A stretch of DNA of 64,000 bases from Acanthopleuribacter pedis (GTDB lineage: Bacteria > Acidobacteriota > Holophagae > Acanthopleuribacterales > Acanthopleuribacteraceae), in assembly GCF_017377855.1 (NCBI RefSeq), contig NZ_JAFREP010000015.1:186001-250000 (forward strand), given 5' to 3'. The notes beneath the pieces are model-generated. The model ran no database searches. It was not told where the DNA came from and was given only the letters and a program-made list of their open reading frames with translations. Below, piece after piece: positions 51,604 to 59,958 of this stretch (positions are counted from its first letter, which is position 1; each line of letters opens with the position of its first letter). The position numbers and the translations under genes were made by a program.

Positions 51604-52209
51604 TTAGGCGGGGATCCCGCTGTGGAAACGGAAGGTTTCGTCCGGGCCGAGGACGAGTTCACGCTCTTTTTCGAGGAAGAAGGTAACCCGCTCGCTGATA
51701 TCTTCGCCGGCATATTGGTAAGCCAATTTGAGGTAATCGGCGAAATGGCGCCGTTCCGAGCGCAGCAGCGAGGTGTAAAACTTGGATAGGGTTTCGTCTA
51801 AATGCGGCGCAATGACCCTAAAACGCTCGCAAGAACGCGCCTCAATGATCGCACCGACAATCAACACATCAATAAGCTTGCCCGGCTCCTGTTTGCGCAT
51901 GTGCACGCGCAGGCCTTCCGCGTACCGAGACGCACTGACATGGGTGTAGCGAATGTCGCGGTCTTCCATAATGGCCAAAACCTGCTCAAAATGGCGCAAC
52001 TCTTCGCGTGCCAGGCGCGACATTTTGGTCAAAAGCTCGGGCCGGTCAATGTAGCGAAACATGAGGTTCAAGGCGGTTGAGGCAGCTTTTTTCTCGCAAT
52101 TGGCGTGGTCGATGAGCATGGTTTCCTGTTGTTTTAGGGCACAATCGACCCATGCTTGTGGGGTGGCGCAGAGTAAAAATTCTTCAAGATCAGGGATCAC
52201 CAATTTCAC
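51604..52209 (-). CDS. miaE: tRNA-(ms2io6A)-hydroxylase, MiaE-like
   Basis: Non-haem diiron monooxygenase that hydroxylates the isopentenyl group of ms2i6A in tRNA. 201 residues with a ferritin-like four-helix bundle. The iron ligands appear as QQETMLIDHANCEKKAAS, REELRHFEQVLAIM, GAIIEARSCERFRVIAPHL and SERRHFADYLKLA. GTG start with AAGGAAGG upstream. miaA and miaB are not in the window. It stands alone immediately after a family A element. Confidence 0.88.
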   Translation of the reverse strand: MKLVIPDLEEFLLCATPQAWVDCALKQQETMLIDHANCEKKAASTALNLMFRYIDRPELLTKMSRLAREELRHFEQVLAIMEDRDIRYTHVSASRYAEGLRVHMRKQEPGKLIDVLIVGAIIEARSCERFRVIAPHLDETLSKFYTSLLRSERRHFADYLKLAYQYAGEDISERVTFFLEKERELVLGPDETFRFHSGIPA

Positions 52210-52472
52210 GTTTCCTTCCTTTGAGGTCCTACGACCCAGCCCATATATAAAGGAACCGGTCCCAATGGGTCAAGGCTTCGTCAAAATCAGGGCGGCATGG
52301 TCGTCGGCTCAAAAACAGCTTTGCTTCAATAGGTTCGCGCGGGCAGCGATTCATTAGGCAACAAAACCCTTGCGCCCCACGTGCTTTTTCCCCGGCCCAC
52401 GGGCTTTTTCGGCGGATTTTGGTTAGATCCATCGCGTTTGATGCCATTCAGCACGATTTGCCAAGAATCCGC
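52210..52472. other. Intergenic stretch upstream of miaE, no gene seen
   Basis: No coding signal or repeat recognised between miaE and the HU promoter. Confidence 0.4.
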
Positions 52473-52501
52473 TTGACCCTAGGGATAGCGGCTGATAAAA
52501 G
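52473..52501 (+). promoter_or_regulatory. Candidate promoter of the HU gene
   Basis: TTGACC (52473-52478), 17-bp spacer, TAAAAG with a TG extension (52493-52501). Leader about 120 nt. A second possible -10 (TACAAT, 52577) has no -35. Confidence 0.35.
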
Positions 52502-52631
52502 TAACCTTCGTCATGTTTCTCGTCGCCCCGGGAACCGCCGGCCACCGGTAGAGACCCGAGGGACAGCCGGGTAGATGTACAATCTCCATGTTAAGATTCC
52601 GTGCTTTAATTGCTTAGGGGAGGAATTCGAA

Positions 52632-52904
52632 ATGAATAAAGCCGATCTCGTTAGTGTGATGGCAAATGAAGCTGATATTTCCAAAGCTCAGGCTACCAAG
52701 GCCCTCGACGCCATGCTGGACGCGGTTGTTGCCGCACTCAAGGATGGCGACAAAGTGACCCTGGTAAACTTCGGGACCTTTTCAGTTGCCAACCGCGCTG
52801 CACGTACCGGTCGCAACCCTCGCACCAACGAGGCCATTATCATTCCCGAGAAAAAGGTACCCAAGTTTAGACCAGGCAAGAACCTTCTCGACGCGGTGGA
52901 ATAA
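52632..52904 (+). CDS. hup: HU-family DNA-binding protein
   Basis: 90-residue nucleoid protein. MNKADLVSVMANEADISKAQ, then the helical core, the beta-arm region VTLVNFGTFSVANRAARTGR, and NPRTNEAIIIPEKKVPKFRP, which carries the Arg-Asn-Pro tip that intercalates DNA. GGGGAGGA precedes the ATG. Its own terminator follows, so it is a single-gene unit. HU rather than IHF is favoured by the canonical length and arm sequence. Confidence 0.95.
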   Translation: MNKADLVSVMANEADISKAQATKALDAMLDAVVAALKDGDKVTLVNFGTFSVANRAARTGRNPRTNEAIIIPEKKVPKFRPGKNLLDAVE

Positions 52905-52964
52905 TCACCCCGAGTTTGATACCACGCGAGGACCTGTTCCTCGCAAACGGGAAACCTCCCGGAT

Positions 52965-52996
52965 GAAAAAGCGGCCAAAAGCCGCTTTTTTTTCTT
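52965..52996 (+). terminator. Rho-independent terminator of the HU gene
   Basis: AAAAAGCGGC / GCCGCTTTTT hairpin with eight T residues. Confidence 0.88.
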
Positions 52997-53006
52997 TGGA
53001 ATACAG

Positions 53007-53209
53007 CCTAAATTGAACGGTTCATGGCGGCGCACTCACCCCATCATCAGCGCGTCCTGCGCTAAGAGTTGGACTGCAACGTACCGTGAAAATGCTCGAC
53101 GTCCTTTCCAAGTACGCCTGCGCTTTTCCCAACACGTTTCGCCTCAACGCTTGGCGCGTCCTGCGCCGATACTAGGGTGGTTGCATCCACCCGGACCGCC
53201 CACTTTAGA
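53007..53209. repeat. Family B inverted-repeat element, full-length copy
   Basis: CCTAAATTGAACGGTTC at the left and the imperfect complement CCGGACCGCCCACTTTAG at the right. The interior matches the copy at 19702 (GCAACGTACC, AAAATGC, CGACGTCCTTTCCAAGTACG, TTTCCCAACACGTTTCG, GGCGCGTCCTGCGCCGATAC, TTGCATCCACCCGGA). Confidence 0.75.
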
Positions 53210-53282
53210 CTAAGGGTTCCGCGTTACCGTTGAGCCATTCATCAAACAGACCTCACCCAGAAGGTCAACTAGGAGTTTCGTG

Positions 53283-54668
53283 ATGCACCATCGTCACTAC
53301 GACGTGCTGGTAATCGGCTCAGGCGGGGGCACCAAAATTTCAACGCCCGCCAGCCACCTAGGCCTCAAAGCCGCCATCATCGAAAAGGACCGCCTCGGCG
53401 GCACCTGCTTGAACCGCGGCTGTATTCCTTCAAAAATGCTCATTCACGCGGCCGAGGTCGCGGACCACATCAGCACGGCGGCCAAATACAACCTCAAACC
53501 CGCCGGCTTCGAGGTGGATTTCCAGGCCTTGGTTCAGCGGGTAAGCGAAACGATAGACGGGGAATCGGACAGCATTCTGCCCGCCTATCGCAAGAACGAA
53601 AACCTCGATTACTACCACGGCGAAGCGGTGTTCACCGGCGAACGCCAGGTGACGGTTCGCGGCTTCACCCTTACCGCCGACAAGGTCTACATCGCGACCG
53701 GCTCACGCCCTCGCATCCCCGACATTCCCGGCCTGGACAAAGTACCCTTTTTGACCAGTACCGAGGCCCTTCGGCTGGAGAAACAACCCAAACGTTTGGT
53801 GGTTTTAGGCGGCGGTTACATTGCAACAGAGCTGGCCTTTTATTACAGCGCCTTAGGCACGGACGTCGACCTCATCGTCCGCTCCAGCATGTTGCGCGCG
53901 GAAGACGGTCAAGTCCGCGAGGCCTTCACCAAGGCCTTTCAACGCCATGCCGATATCCACCTGCAGGCCAATATCACCAAAGTCGCCTTCGAAAACGACA
54001 CCTACACGATTGAGGTCACGGGCCGTGACGGCAAAGTGCAAACCCTGGAGTCAGACGCCCTGTTGATCGCGGCAGGTGTGGTTCCTAACAGCGACCGCCT
54101 CAATCTGAAAGCGGCGGGCGTGAAAACCGATGCAAGCGGCTACATCGTCGTGGACGACCACCTGCGTACCTCGGCACCCAACACCTGGGCCCTGGGGGAC
54201 GTGGTTGGCAATTACATGTTCCGTCACTCGGTAAATGTCGAGGGCGAATACCTGTTTGAAACCACGGTCGCCCATCCCGAGGATCGCCCGATTGATTACG
54301 GCGCGATGCCCCACGCGGTATTCACCACCCCGCAAGTCGCGGGCGTGGGTTTGACAGAAGAAGAAGCACGCGCCCAAGGCAACGATTACGTGGTGGGCTT
54401 CCGCAACTACAGTGCCAGTGCCATGGGCATGGCGCTGCGCTCTACGGAAGGTTTTGTCAAATTACTGGTGGACCGGAGCGACCGCAAAATCATCGGCTGT
54501 CACATCATCGGCCACGAGGCCTCGGTTTTGATTCACCAGGTGATCACCTTGATGCAAATGAAAGGCACGCTGGACGATCTGCTCAGCACGATTTTCATTC
54601 ACCCGGCCTTGAATGAAATCGTCCGCAACGCGGCAAGAGACGCCCGCGCCAAACTCGCGGCGGAATAA
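53283..54668 (+). CDS. lpd: Dihydrolipoamide dehydrogenase-type flavoprotein disulfide reductase
   Basis: About 461 residues. The redox disulfide lies in GGTCLNRGCIPSKMLIHAAE (about 36-60) and the C-terminal His-Glu pair in FIHPALNEIVRN (about 440). The FAD motif has the variant form VIGSGGGTKISTPASHLG rather than the usual GxGxxG context, and the NAD site reads LVVLGGGYIATELAFYYSAL. This is the branch that includes some stand-alone lipoamide dehydrogenases and mycothione reductase-like enzymes. Catalysis of dihydrolipoamide oxidation for KDH/PDH or GcvH is likely but not proven. The ATG at 53283 (AGGAG 7 bases before) is preferred to the adjoining GTG. Confidence 0.85.
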   Translation: MHHRHYDVLVIGSGGGTKISTPASHLGLKAAIIEKDRLGGTCLNRGCIPSKMLIHAAEVADHISTAAKYNLKPAGFEVDFQALVQRVSETIDGESDSILPAYRKNENLDYYHGEAVFTGERQVTVRGFTLTADKVYIATGSRPRIPDIPGLDKVPFLTSTEALRLEKQPKRLVVLGGGYIATELAFYYSALGTDVDLIVRSSMLRAEDGQVREAFTKAFQRHADIHLQANITKVAFENDTYTIEVTGRDGKVQTLESDALLIAAGVVPNSDRLNLKAAGVKTDASGYIVVDDHLRTSAPNTWALGDVVGNYMFRHSVNVEGEYLFETTVAHPEDRPIDYGAMPHAVFTTPQVAGVGLTEEEARAQGNDYVVGFRNYSASAMGMALRSTEGFVKLLVDRSDRKIIGCHIIGHEASVLIHQVITLMQMKGTLDDLLSTIFIHPALNEIVRNAARDARAKLAAE

Positions 54669-54890
54669 ACGCGACGACCGGCCAACCAATACTCAGCTAA
54701 ACGCGGCGACATCCGTTAAGCAATTTCAGAGACCCTGAAATTCCAAGTGGATGGATGCCGCGTTTCTTTTTGCTAACGAGGAAAGCAAGATACACCTTGG
54801 CACTTGGTTTTTCAGCGGATGAAGGAGGGTGGCGGCCGAACCAACCGGCCCGCCCTCGCTTACCAAGAAACCGCTTAAAAGGTGGGCCCT

Positions 54891-57350
54891 TTGCACCAAC
54901 ACGTGTCTTTGACCCGAATCGCCGATATCGTCCCCTTGGTCGTATTTTTGTTAACGGCGGGGTTGATCATGGGCGTTTGGTGGAGCCACCAGAGCCGCCA
55001 GACCAAGGCCGACCAGGTGCGCCTTGAACTCATCTCAGAGCAGATCAAACACAGCGTGGAGCAGGGCGTCCAAGGCCGATTGGGTCTGATTAAGCTGATG
55101 CGGGATCAGTGGGCGGCCCAGGCCGCGCCCGACCGACGCGCCTTTATGGATTGGTGCAACCGAATTTTTGACGAATTCCCAGGATTTCAGGCGGTGAATT
55201 GGGTCACCGACCAAGGGGTAATTCAATGGGTCTATCCGCCCGAAACCAACAGCGCGGCCTTGGGTTTCGATCTCAGCGAGCATCCGGTCGCGGGTCCGGT
55301 TTGGCGACGCGCAAAAATCACACAAAGCTACACGGTCACCCCGGGCCTGGAACTGCTCCAGTCAGGCACGGGTTTTGCCGCCTATTTCCCCATCACCTTC
55401 CGCGACGGCACCAAGGGTTTTCTGAATTTGGTGTTCCGCAGCGCACCCTTGTTCGAAACCTTCCTGGGCGAGGCAAAATACACGGCGTATGATTTCCGCA
55501 TCACCAATGAGGATTTGGTGCTGTATGCGAGCCGTCCCAATTTACCCAAACACCTACCGCAAGCCCTGAGTCACACCTTCACCATCCGGGGCAACCCGTG
55601 GCGCCTTGAGGTCGGCCACACACAACGGCTAGGCCGACTAAGCGCGGAACAAACCGGGAATATCTTGCTCATTGTCGGGTTGTTGATGGTCTTGCTGTTC
55701 TCGTTTTCGATCCGGGTCATTCTTTATCGCCAGGTGCAGCAACAGGAACAGCAACGGACCATGATGACCCTGATGGAGAATTTACCGGGGATGGTTTACC
55801 GCTATGCGTTGCGTACACCCTATACGCTGTCATTTGTCAGCCAGGGGGCGTATTCCTTGACCGGATACCGGGATGAAGAGTTGATCGACGGCCGCGGGGC
55901 CTGTTACAGCGACCTCATTTTTGATGAGTTCAAACCGGCCCTCGAAAAAATGCGCCTCACGGCCTGTAAAACCAAAAGCCCCACGGAAACCATCTACCGA
56001 ATTCGGACGCGCAGCGGTATTTCACGCTGGGTATGGGACCGCACCTGCGCCATTTTTGATTGGCGCGGCAGCATTGTCGCGATGGAAGGGTTCATTACAG
56101 ACGTCAGCGAACGCATCGAGGCGGAACAAGAACTGTTGCGCCACCACAACCGCCTGGAAGAAATCGTGGCGCAACGAACCAACGAACTCAAGGCGACCAA
56201 TCACGAGTTACTTCACGAAATCAAACAGCGTCGGATCATCGAAGAACACCTGAACCAGTCCCTCCACGAGCTGGAACGGGCCAACCGAGACCTCGAGGAA
56301 TTTGCCTATGTCACCTCCCACGATCTCAAGGCGCCGCTCAGGGGAATCAACTCCATGGCGCAATGGCTGGCGGAAGATTACGGGGATCGCCTGGACGAGA
56401 CCGGATCCGGTTATTTGGCCACCATTAGCGAACGCGCGGGACGATTGACCCAACTGATCGAAGGCATTCTAGACTACTCACGCATCAGCAACGCCTCGGA
56501 GATCCAACATTTAGACAGCGGCGCGGTGGCTGACGCGGTGATGGGAAACCTCACGGTTCCAACGGGGCTCAGTCTCGTGCGAAGGGGAACTTTCCCCGAG
56601 GTGCTTTACGACCAAACCCAACTGTTCCAGGTTTTTCAAAACCTGGTTAGCAACGCGGTAAAACACATGGGAAAACCCGAGGGGCGCATTGAGATATTTG
56701 GGGACGAAAACGAAACGGACTGGCTTTTTTCGGTGGCCGACGACGGCGTGGGAATTCCCGAGGACCAACAAGAACGGGTCTTCAAGTTGTTCCAAACCGT
56801 CACGGAAGGCGACCGGAACCAAGGCAATACAGGAATCGGCCTTTCGGTTGTGAAAAAGATTGTGGAACGCAACCACGGTTTTATCAAACTCCAATCAAAA
56901 CCGGGCCAAGGCTGCAAGGTCACGTTCAGTATCCCAAAAAACCAGTCGCCGTTCAGGAACAATCTGGTGCATTTTCTGGTTCTCGACGCCAACCCGGAGG
57001 AGGGACGCCGACAGGTCGCCATGCTGCAACACGCGGGCTTTTCAGCCCATTTCCTGCAAGACAAGGATCCAGATTCCGACGCCTTCCGCACGATGGGGCG
57101 CAAGGTAAACCATGTGTTGCTGGACAACGGTTTGGTTGAGGAACGACGAAACATCATGGAAACCCTGATTCGGCTGAACCCGGAGATGACCATGGCAATC
57201 GTCTTAAAAACCAACCACTCCACAACTTACGCAACACCCAGCCACTGGCCGGTGTCCGGCGTCATCAAGGAAACCAGGAACCTGAGTGGGGTGACGGCGC
57301 TTTTCAAGATCACCACCAACGAGCCGACACAACCCACACAAACCTATTAA
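54891..57350 (+). CDS. Membrane sensor histidine kinase with PAS domain and degenerate C-terminal receiver
   Basis: About 819 residues. Membrane helix 1 (about 10-33), an extracytoplasmic CHASE-like sensor (about 45-250), membrane helix 2 (about 260-282), PAS (about 297-410), coiled coil (about 410-480), and HisKA with the phospho-His in TSHDLKAPLRGINSM. HATPase follows, with the N box FQNLVSNAVKH, G1 DDGVGIPEDQQERVF and G2 GNTGIGLSVVKKIV. The final 105 residues resemble a receiver but with a degraded acidic pair (FLVLDANPEEG). The start is uncertain: TTG 54891 follows AAGGTGG, with GTG 54882 and GTG 54903 as alternatives. The nearest regulator is the LuxR-type gene 1 kb downstream. Confidence 0.87.
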   Translation: MHQHVSLTRIADIVPLVVFLLTAGLIMGVWWSHQSRQTKADQVRLELISEQIKHSVEQGVQGRLGLIKLMRDQWAAQAAPDRRAFMDWCNRIFDEFPGFQAVNWVTDQGVIQWVYPPETNSAALGFDLSEHPVAGPVWRRAKITQSYTVTPGLELLQSGTGFAAYFPITFRDGTKGFLNLVFRSAPLFETFLGEAKYTAYDFRITNEDLVLYASRPNLPKHLPQALSHTFTIRGNPWRLEVGHTQRLGRLSAEQTGNILLIVGLLMVLLFSFSIRVILYRQVQQQEQQRTMMTLMENLPGMVYRYALRTPYTLSFVSQGAYSLTGYRDEELIDGRGACYSDLIFDEFKPALEKMRLTACKTKSPTETIYRIRTRSGISRWVWDRTCAIFDWRGSIVAMEGFITDVSERIEAEQELLRHHNRLEEIVAQRTNELKATNHELLHEIKQRRIIEEHLNQSLHELERANRDLEEFAYVTSHDLKAPLRGINSMAQWLAEDYGDRLDETGSGYLATISERAGRLTQLIEGILDYSRISNASEIQHLDSGAVADAVMGNLTVPTGLSLVRRGTFPEVLYDQTQLFQVFQNLVSNAVKHMGKPEGRIEIFGDENETDWLFSVADDGVGIPEDQQERVFKLFQTVTEGDRNQGNTGIGLSVVKKIVERNHGFIKLQSKPGQGCKVTFSIPKNQSPFRNNLVHFLVLDANPEEGRRQVAMLQHAGFSAHFLQDKDPDSDAFRTMGRKVNHVLLDNGLVEERRNIMETLIRLNPEMTMAIVLKTNHSTTYATPSHWPVSGVIKETRNLSGVTALFKITTNEPTQPTQTY

Positions 57351-57836
57351 TTCATTACATTTAAGATAAAACAAGGAAATAATTCACCGAATCCCTTACA
57401 CATCAGACGGGCCGACGCCTGGAAAGTTGTTAAAAGAAAAAGACTTAGATCAAATCAGCAATTAAACAACCAAAAAACAACCTTTCCACTTGACTCAATA
57501 GGGATTCTCGAATAAATTTAAGGGCAGAGCGGCGCTGTCATCTCCGAGTAGCCAACGGAGTTTGACCAAAGCCCTTCAATCACAACAACTTCCCAACCCG
57601 CATGCTCAGATTTTTCATGGCGATCAGGCAAAAATACCCGCAACAAAAACCGGGTCGCCATCAAAAATCTTGGCATTTCATCAAACCGTGCACACGCAAT
57701 CGCACGTGTTAGCCCATCGATTGTGGTCCGAGGGGTCGCCATTCCTAGGCGACCTTTTCTTCCTGGCGCCACGTCGCGAATGGGGTCCGATACCGCCGCG
57801 GACCCATCCATTCACACGCTCTTCATCATGAGACTT
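57351..57836. other. Intergenic stretch, no gene seen
   Basis: The first 170 bp are AT-rich; the rest is GC-rich without coding signal. No terminator with a clear T-tract was found after the kinase gene. Confidence 0.4.
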
Positions 57837-57838
57837 TA

Positions 57839-58007
57839 CCCGCATTTCTCGCAAGTCGTTCTGCTGCGAAGCCGAAAACCATGCGATTACGAGGGGGCGT
57901 AGCTATGCTACGCCGAATGGTCGGCCCCCTGTGTCGTCACTCGGTCGTCATCTTTGCACGCACAAGGCTTTCAGCTTCTCGCGACAAATATTTGCGAGAA
58001 ATGCGGG
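57839..58007. repeat. Family A element, 169-bp full-length copy (inverted relative to 51349)
   Basis: Perfect 16-bp terminal repeats CCCGCATTTCTCGCAA / TTGCGAGAAATGCGGG. The interior is homologous to the copy at 51349 in reverse orientation but lacks its tandem duplications. An AACCTAAGAAGCGC motif follows at 58014. Confidence 0.8.
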
Positions 58008-58013
58008 CAAAGA

Positions 58014-58050
58014 ACCTAAGAAGCGCAATGAATCGCGGCGCTTTGGTCCG
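58014..58050. repeat. Short motif D next to a family A element
   Basis: AACCTAAGAAGCGCAATGAA resembles 59839-59875, which also abuts a family A element, and 49149. The remaining 330 bp up to the LuxR gene hold no recognised feature. Confidence 0.4.
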
Positions 58051-58393
58051 ATTCCGGCCTGATTTTCAACCCAGAAATTCAAGGGCCGGTCAATCCGTGC
58101 ATGACTGAAAGAACCATAAGAGATTGGGGTAATAAACCCTCCGTCCTTCTCTTAAACCACATAACTCACCTTTCATTTCAAAAGGCGAAGTGGTAACAGG
58201 GTCTATTTTCACCAGTTTCTACAATCTTTTCTGATAATTCAACGACTCAAATTCTTAGAGGAAAATCTAGAATTTTCCAATTCACCCAAGCCCAAAGTTT
58301 CGAAAATATAACAACTGATTTCCAACGACAAACGGAAGAGAGCAGGGAGCATTCCCAAGCTTATGCCCGCGTTTGGCCAAAAAGGAGGTTCCT

Positions 58394-59047
58394 TTGAGTG
58401 AATCACAAAAAATTCGAATTGCGATTGCCGACGATTTCACCATGATCCGGCAGGCTCTGGATACATTACTTACCAAACAAGACGACATTGTGTTAGTGGG
58501 AGAAGCATCCGACGGTTTCGAAGCCTTGGATCTGGTCCGAAAGAAAGAGGTGGATGTTTTATTAATGGAGCCGTTGATTCCCAAAAAAGACGGCATCGAT
58601 CTGACCAAGGACATCATCTCTTTGGAGCGGAATGTCCGCATCTTGATACTAACAATGGATAAAACGAGCCACAACGCGTTCCGCATGTTGCGCGCGGGCG
58701 CCATGGGCTGGCTCCCGAAAACCGTTGACCTGGAACAGATCCTGGAGGCGATTCGAACGGTCCATAGTGGCAAGGTGTACTTACCGCCGGAGTTACAACG
58801 AAGCTTTGCAGAACGCTATGTTCGCCCGGAAAGTATCTCGAATCCCGAAGAGCAATTGTCTGATCGCGAATTCCAAGTCATGCGCCTATTGGCACAGGGA
58901 AATACCAATCGTGAAATCTCTCAAATGCTCTATGTCGGCGTTAAAACCATTGACACACACCGCGCCAACCTTCTTCGTAAACTTGGCTTGCGCAATAACT
59001 CCGACTTAACCCGATTCGCAATCCAAAATGGTTTTGTCAAATTCTAA
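58394..59047 (+). CDS. LuxR/NarL-type response regulator with Glu at the phospho-acceptor position
   Basis: About 217 residues. In the receiver domain (about 5-120) the acidic pair (IAIADDFTMI), Thr (ILILTMDK) and Lys (GWLPKTVD) are kept. The expected Asp is Glu in VDVLLMEPLIPKKDG, a change that often mimics the phosphorylated state. The LuxR helix-turn-helix (about 155-215) has LSDREFQVMRLLAQGNTNRE and VGVKTIDTHRANLLRKLGL. The TTG start at 58394 is set by AAAGGAGG (58381-58388). It lies 1 kb after a sensor kinase but may not depend on it. Confidence 0.88.
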   Translation: MSESQKIRIAIADDFTMIRQALDTLLTKQDDIVLVGEASDGFEALDLVRKKEVDVLLMEPLIPKKDGIDLTKDIISLERNVRILILTMDKTSHNAFRMLRAGAMGWLPKTVDLEQILEAIRTVHSGKVYLPPELQRSFAERYVRPESISNPEEQLSDREFQVMRLLAQGNTNREISQMLYVGVKTIDTHRANLLRKLGLRNNSDLTRFAIQNGFVKF

Positions 59048-59088
59048 TAGCCTCGATGGATCGCGAACAAGTCGCGATGGACGAACAA

Positions 59089-59163
59089 GGCTTGCGACCG
59101 AGCAACCCAACACCATACGAATTCGGCGGGTTGGTTCACCCGCATGGTGCTCGGTCGCAAGCC
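59089..59163. repeat. Inverted repeat between convergent regulators
   Basis: 16-bp perfect arms GGCTTGCGACCGAGCA and TGCTCGGTCGCAAGCC, extended outward by about 7 bp with two mismatches. An inner hairpin CGGGT/ACCCG lies in the loop. There is no T-tract, so it is not a standard terminator. Confidence 0.65.
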
Positions 59164-59245
59164 CTGCTCGCCTTTGCCGGACAAAAGAAACCGTCCGTCT
59201 CTGTCGCCAGGGATTGTCGCAACCAAAAAAAAAGGCTAGGGCCGG

Positions 59246-59737
59246 CTAAACCTCGGTTTCAAGACGATTGACCGCACCCGAGGTGAGCATGGGTGCGGCA
59301 TCGAGGTCCTCGGCATTCATTAAGTGCGCGACGCGTTCCAGGCTAGCTAGAATCATGGATTGCTCCCAATTCGGCAGCATCTCGTAACGCTCTACAAACC
59401 GTTTTTGGAGCGAGGTGGGTGCCGAGGCCAACAAAGCCAAACCCTCCTCGGTAATGGACACCAACTGACGACGTTTGTCCACCTGATCCCGTGTACGCGT
59501 GACCAAGGCCCGTTTTGCCAAGCGATTTAAAATGTCGGTGACGGTTGCGTGGCTGAGGGTAACCCTTTCAGCCAAAACACTTACGGGTAACCCTCCCGAT
59601 TTGCGAACCTCGGCCAAAATAAGCGCCTGAGGGCCGGTTAACCCAAAATCTCTCGCCAGTTTTTTTGAGGACAAATCAACGGCACGAATGATTTTACGAA
59701 GATTCATCAAAACTTCGTCACATTTGGTTTCTTCCAT
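59246..59737 (-). CDS. MarR-family transcriptional regulator
   Basis: 163 residues. Winged helix-turn-helix: LTGPQALILAEVRKSGGLPV, SVLAERVTLSHATVTDILNR, LAKRALVTRTRDQVDKRRQL and VSITEEGLALLASAP are the standard MarR elements, including the DxRxxxV wing. The N- and C-terminal helices would dimerise. GGGGAG precedes the ATG. No obvious target gene is divergently adjacent, so the regulon and ligand are unknown. Confidence 0.92.
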   Translation of the reverse strand: MEETKCDEVLMNLRKIIRAVDLSSKKLARDFGLTGPQALILAEVRKSGGLPVSVLAERVTLSHATVTDILNRLAKRALVTRTRDQVDKRRQLVSITEEGLALLASAPTSLQKRFVERYEMLPNWEQSMILASLERVAHLMNAEDLDAAPMLTSGAVNRLETEV

Positions 59738-59838
59738 GAAGGGACTCCCCGGTCTCGGAACTCAGGAAGATTATTTTAAACCTTAACGGCACCCGCCGCG
59801 TGGGCGATTTCACAGAATTCATCAACGGGCAAGCATAA

Positions 59839-59926
59839 AACCTAAGAAGCGCGATAACGCGCAATGATTTTGGCCGGCCCGCATTTCTCACACGGCTTTT
59901 GGCTTCTCGTGAGAAATGCGGGCTAG
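59839..59926. repeat. Motif D plus family A element (50-bp derivative)
   Basis: AACCTAAGAAGCGCGATAAC (with GCGCG/CGCGC hairpin) is followed directly by a family A copy, 59877-59926. That copy has arms GCCCGCATTTCTCAC and GTGAGAAATGCGGGC around GGCTTTTGGCTTCTC. It lies between the MarR gene and the end of the lipoprotein gene. Confidence 0.65.
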
Positions 59927-59958
59927 GGCGCGGCCTTGCTTTTGAGCCCAAGCTAGGC

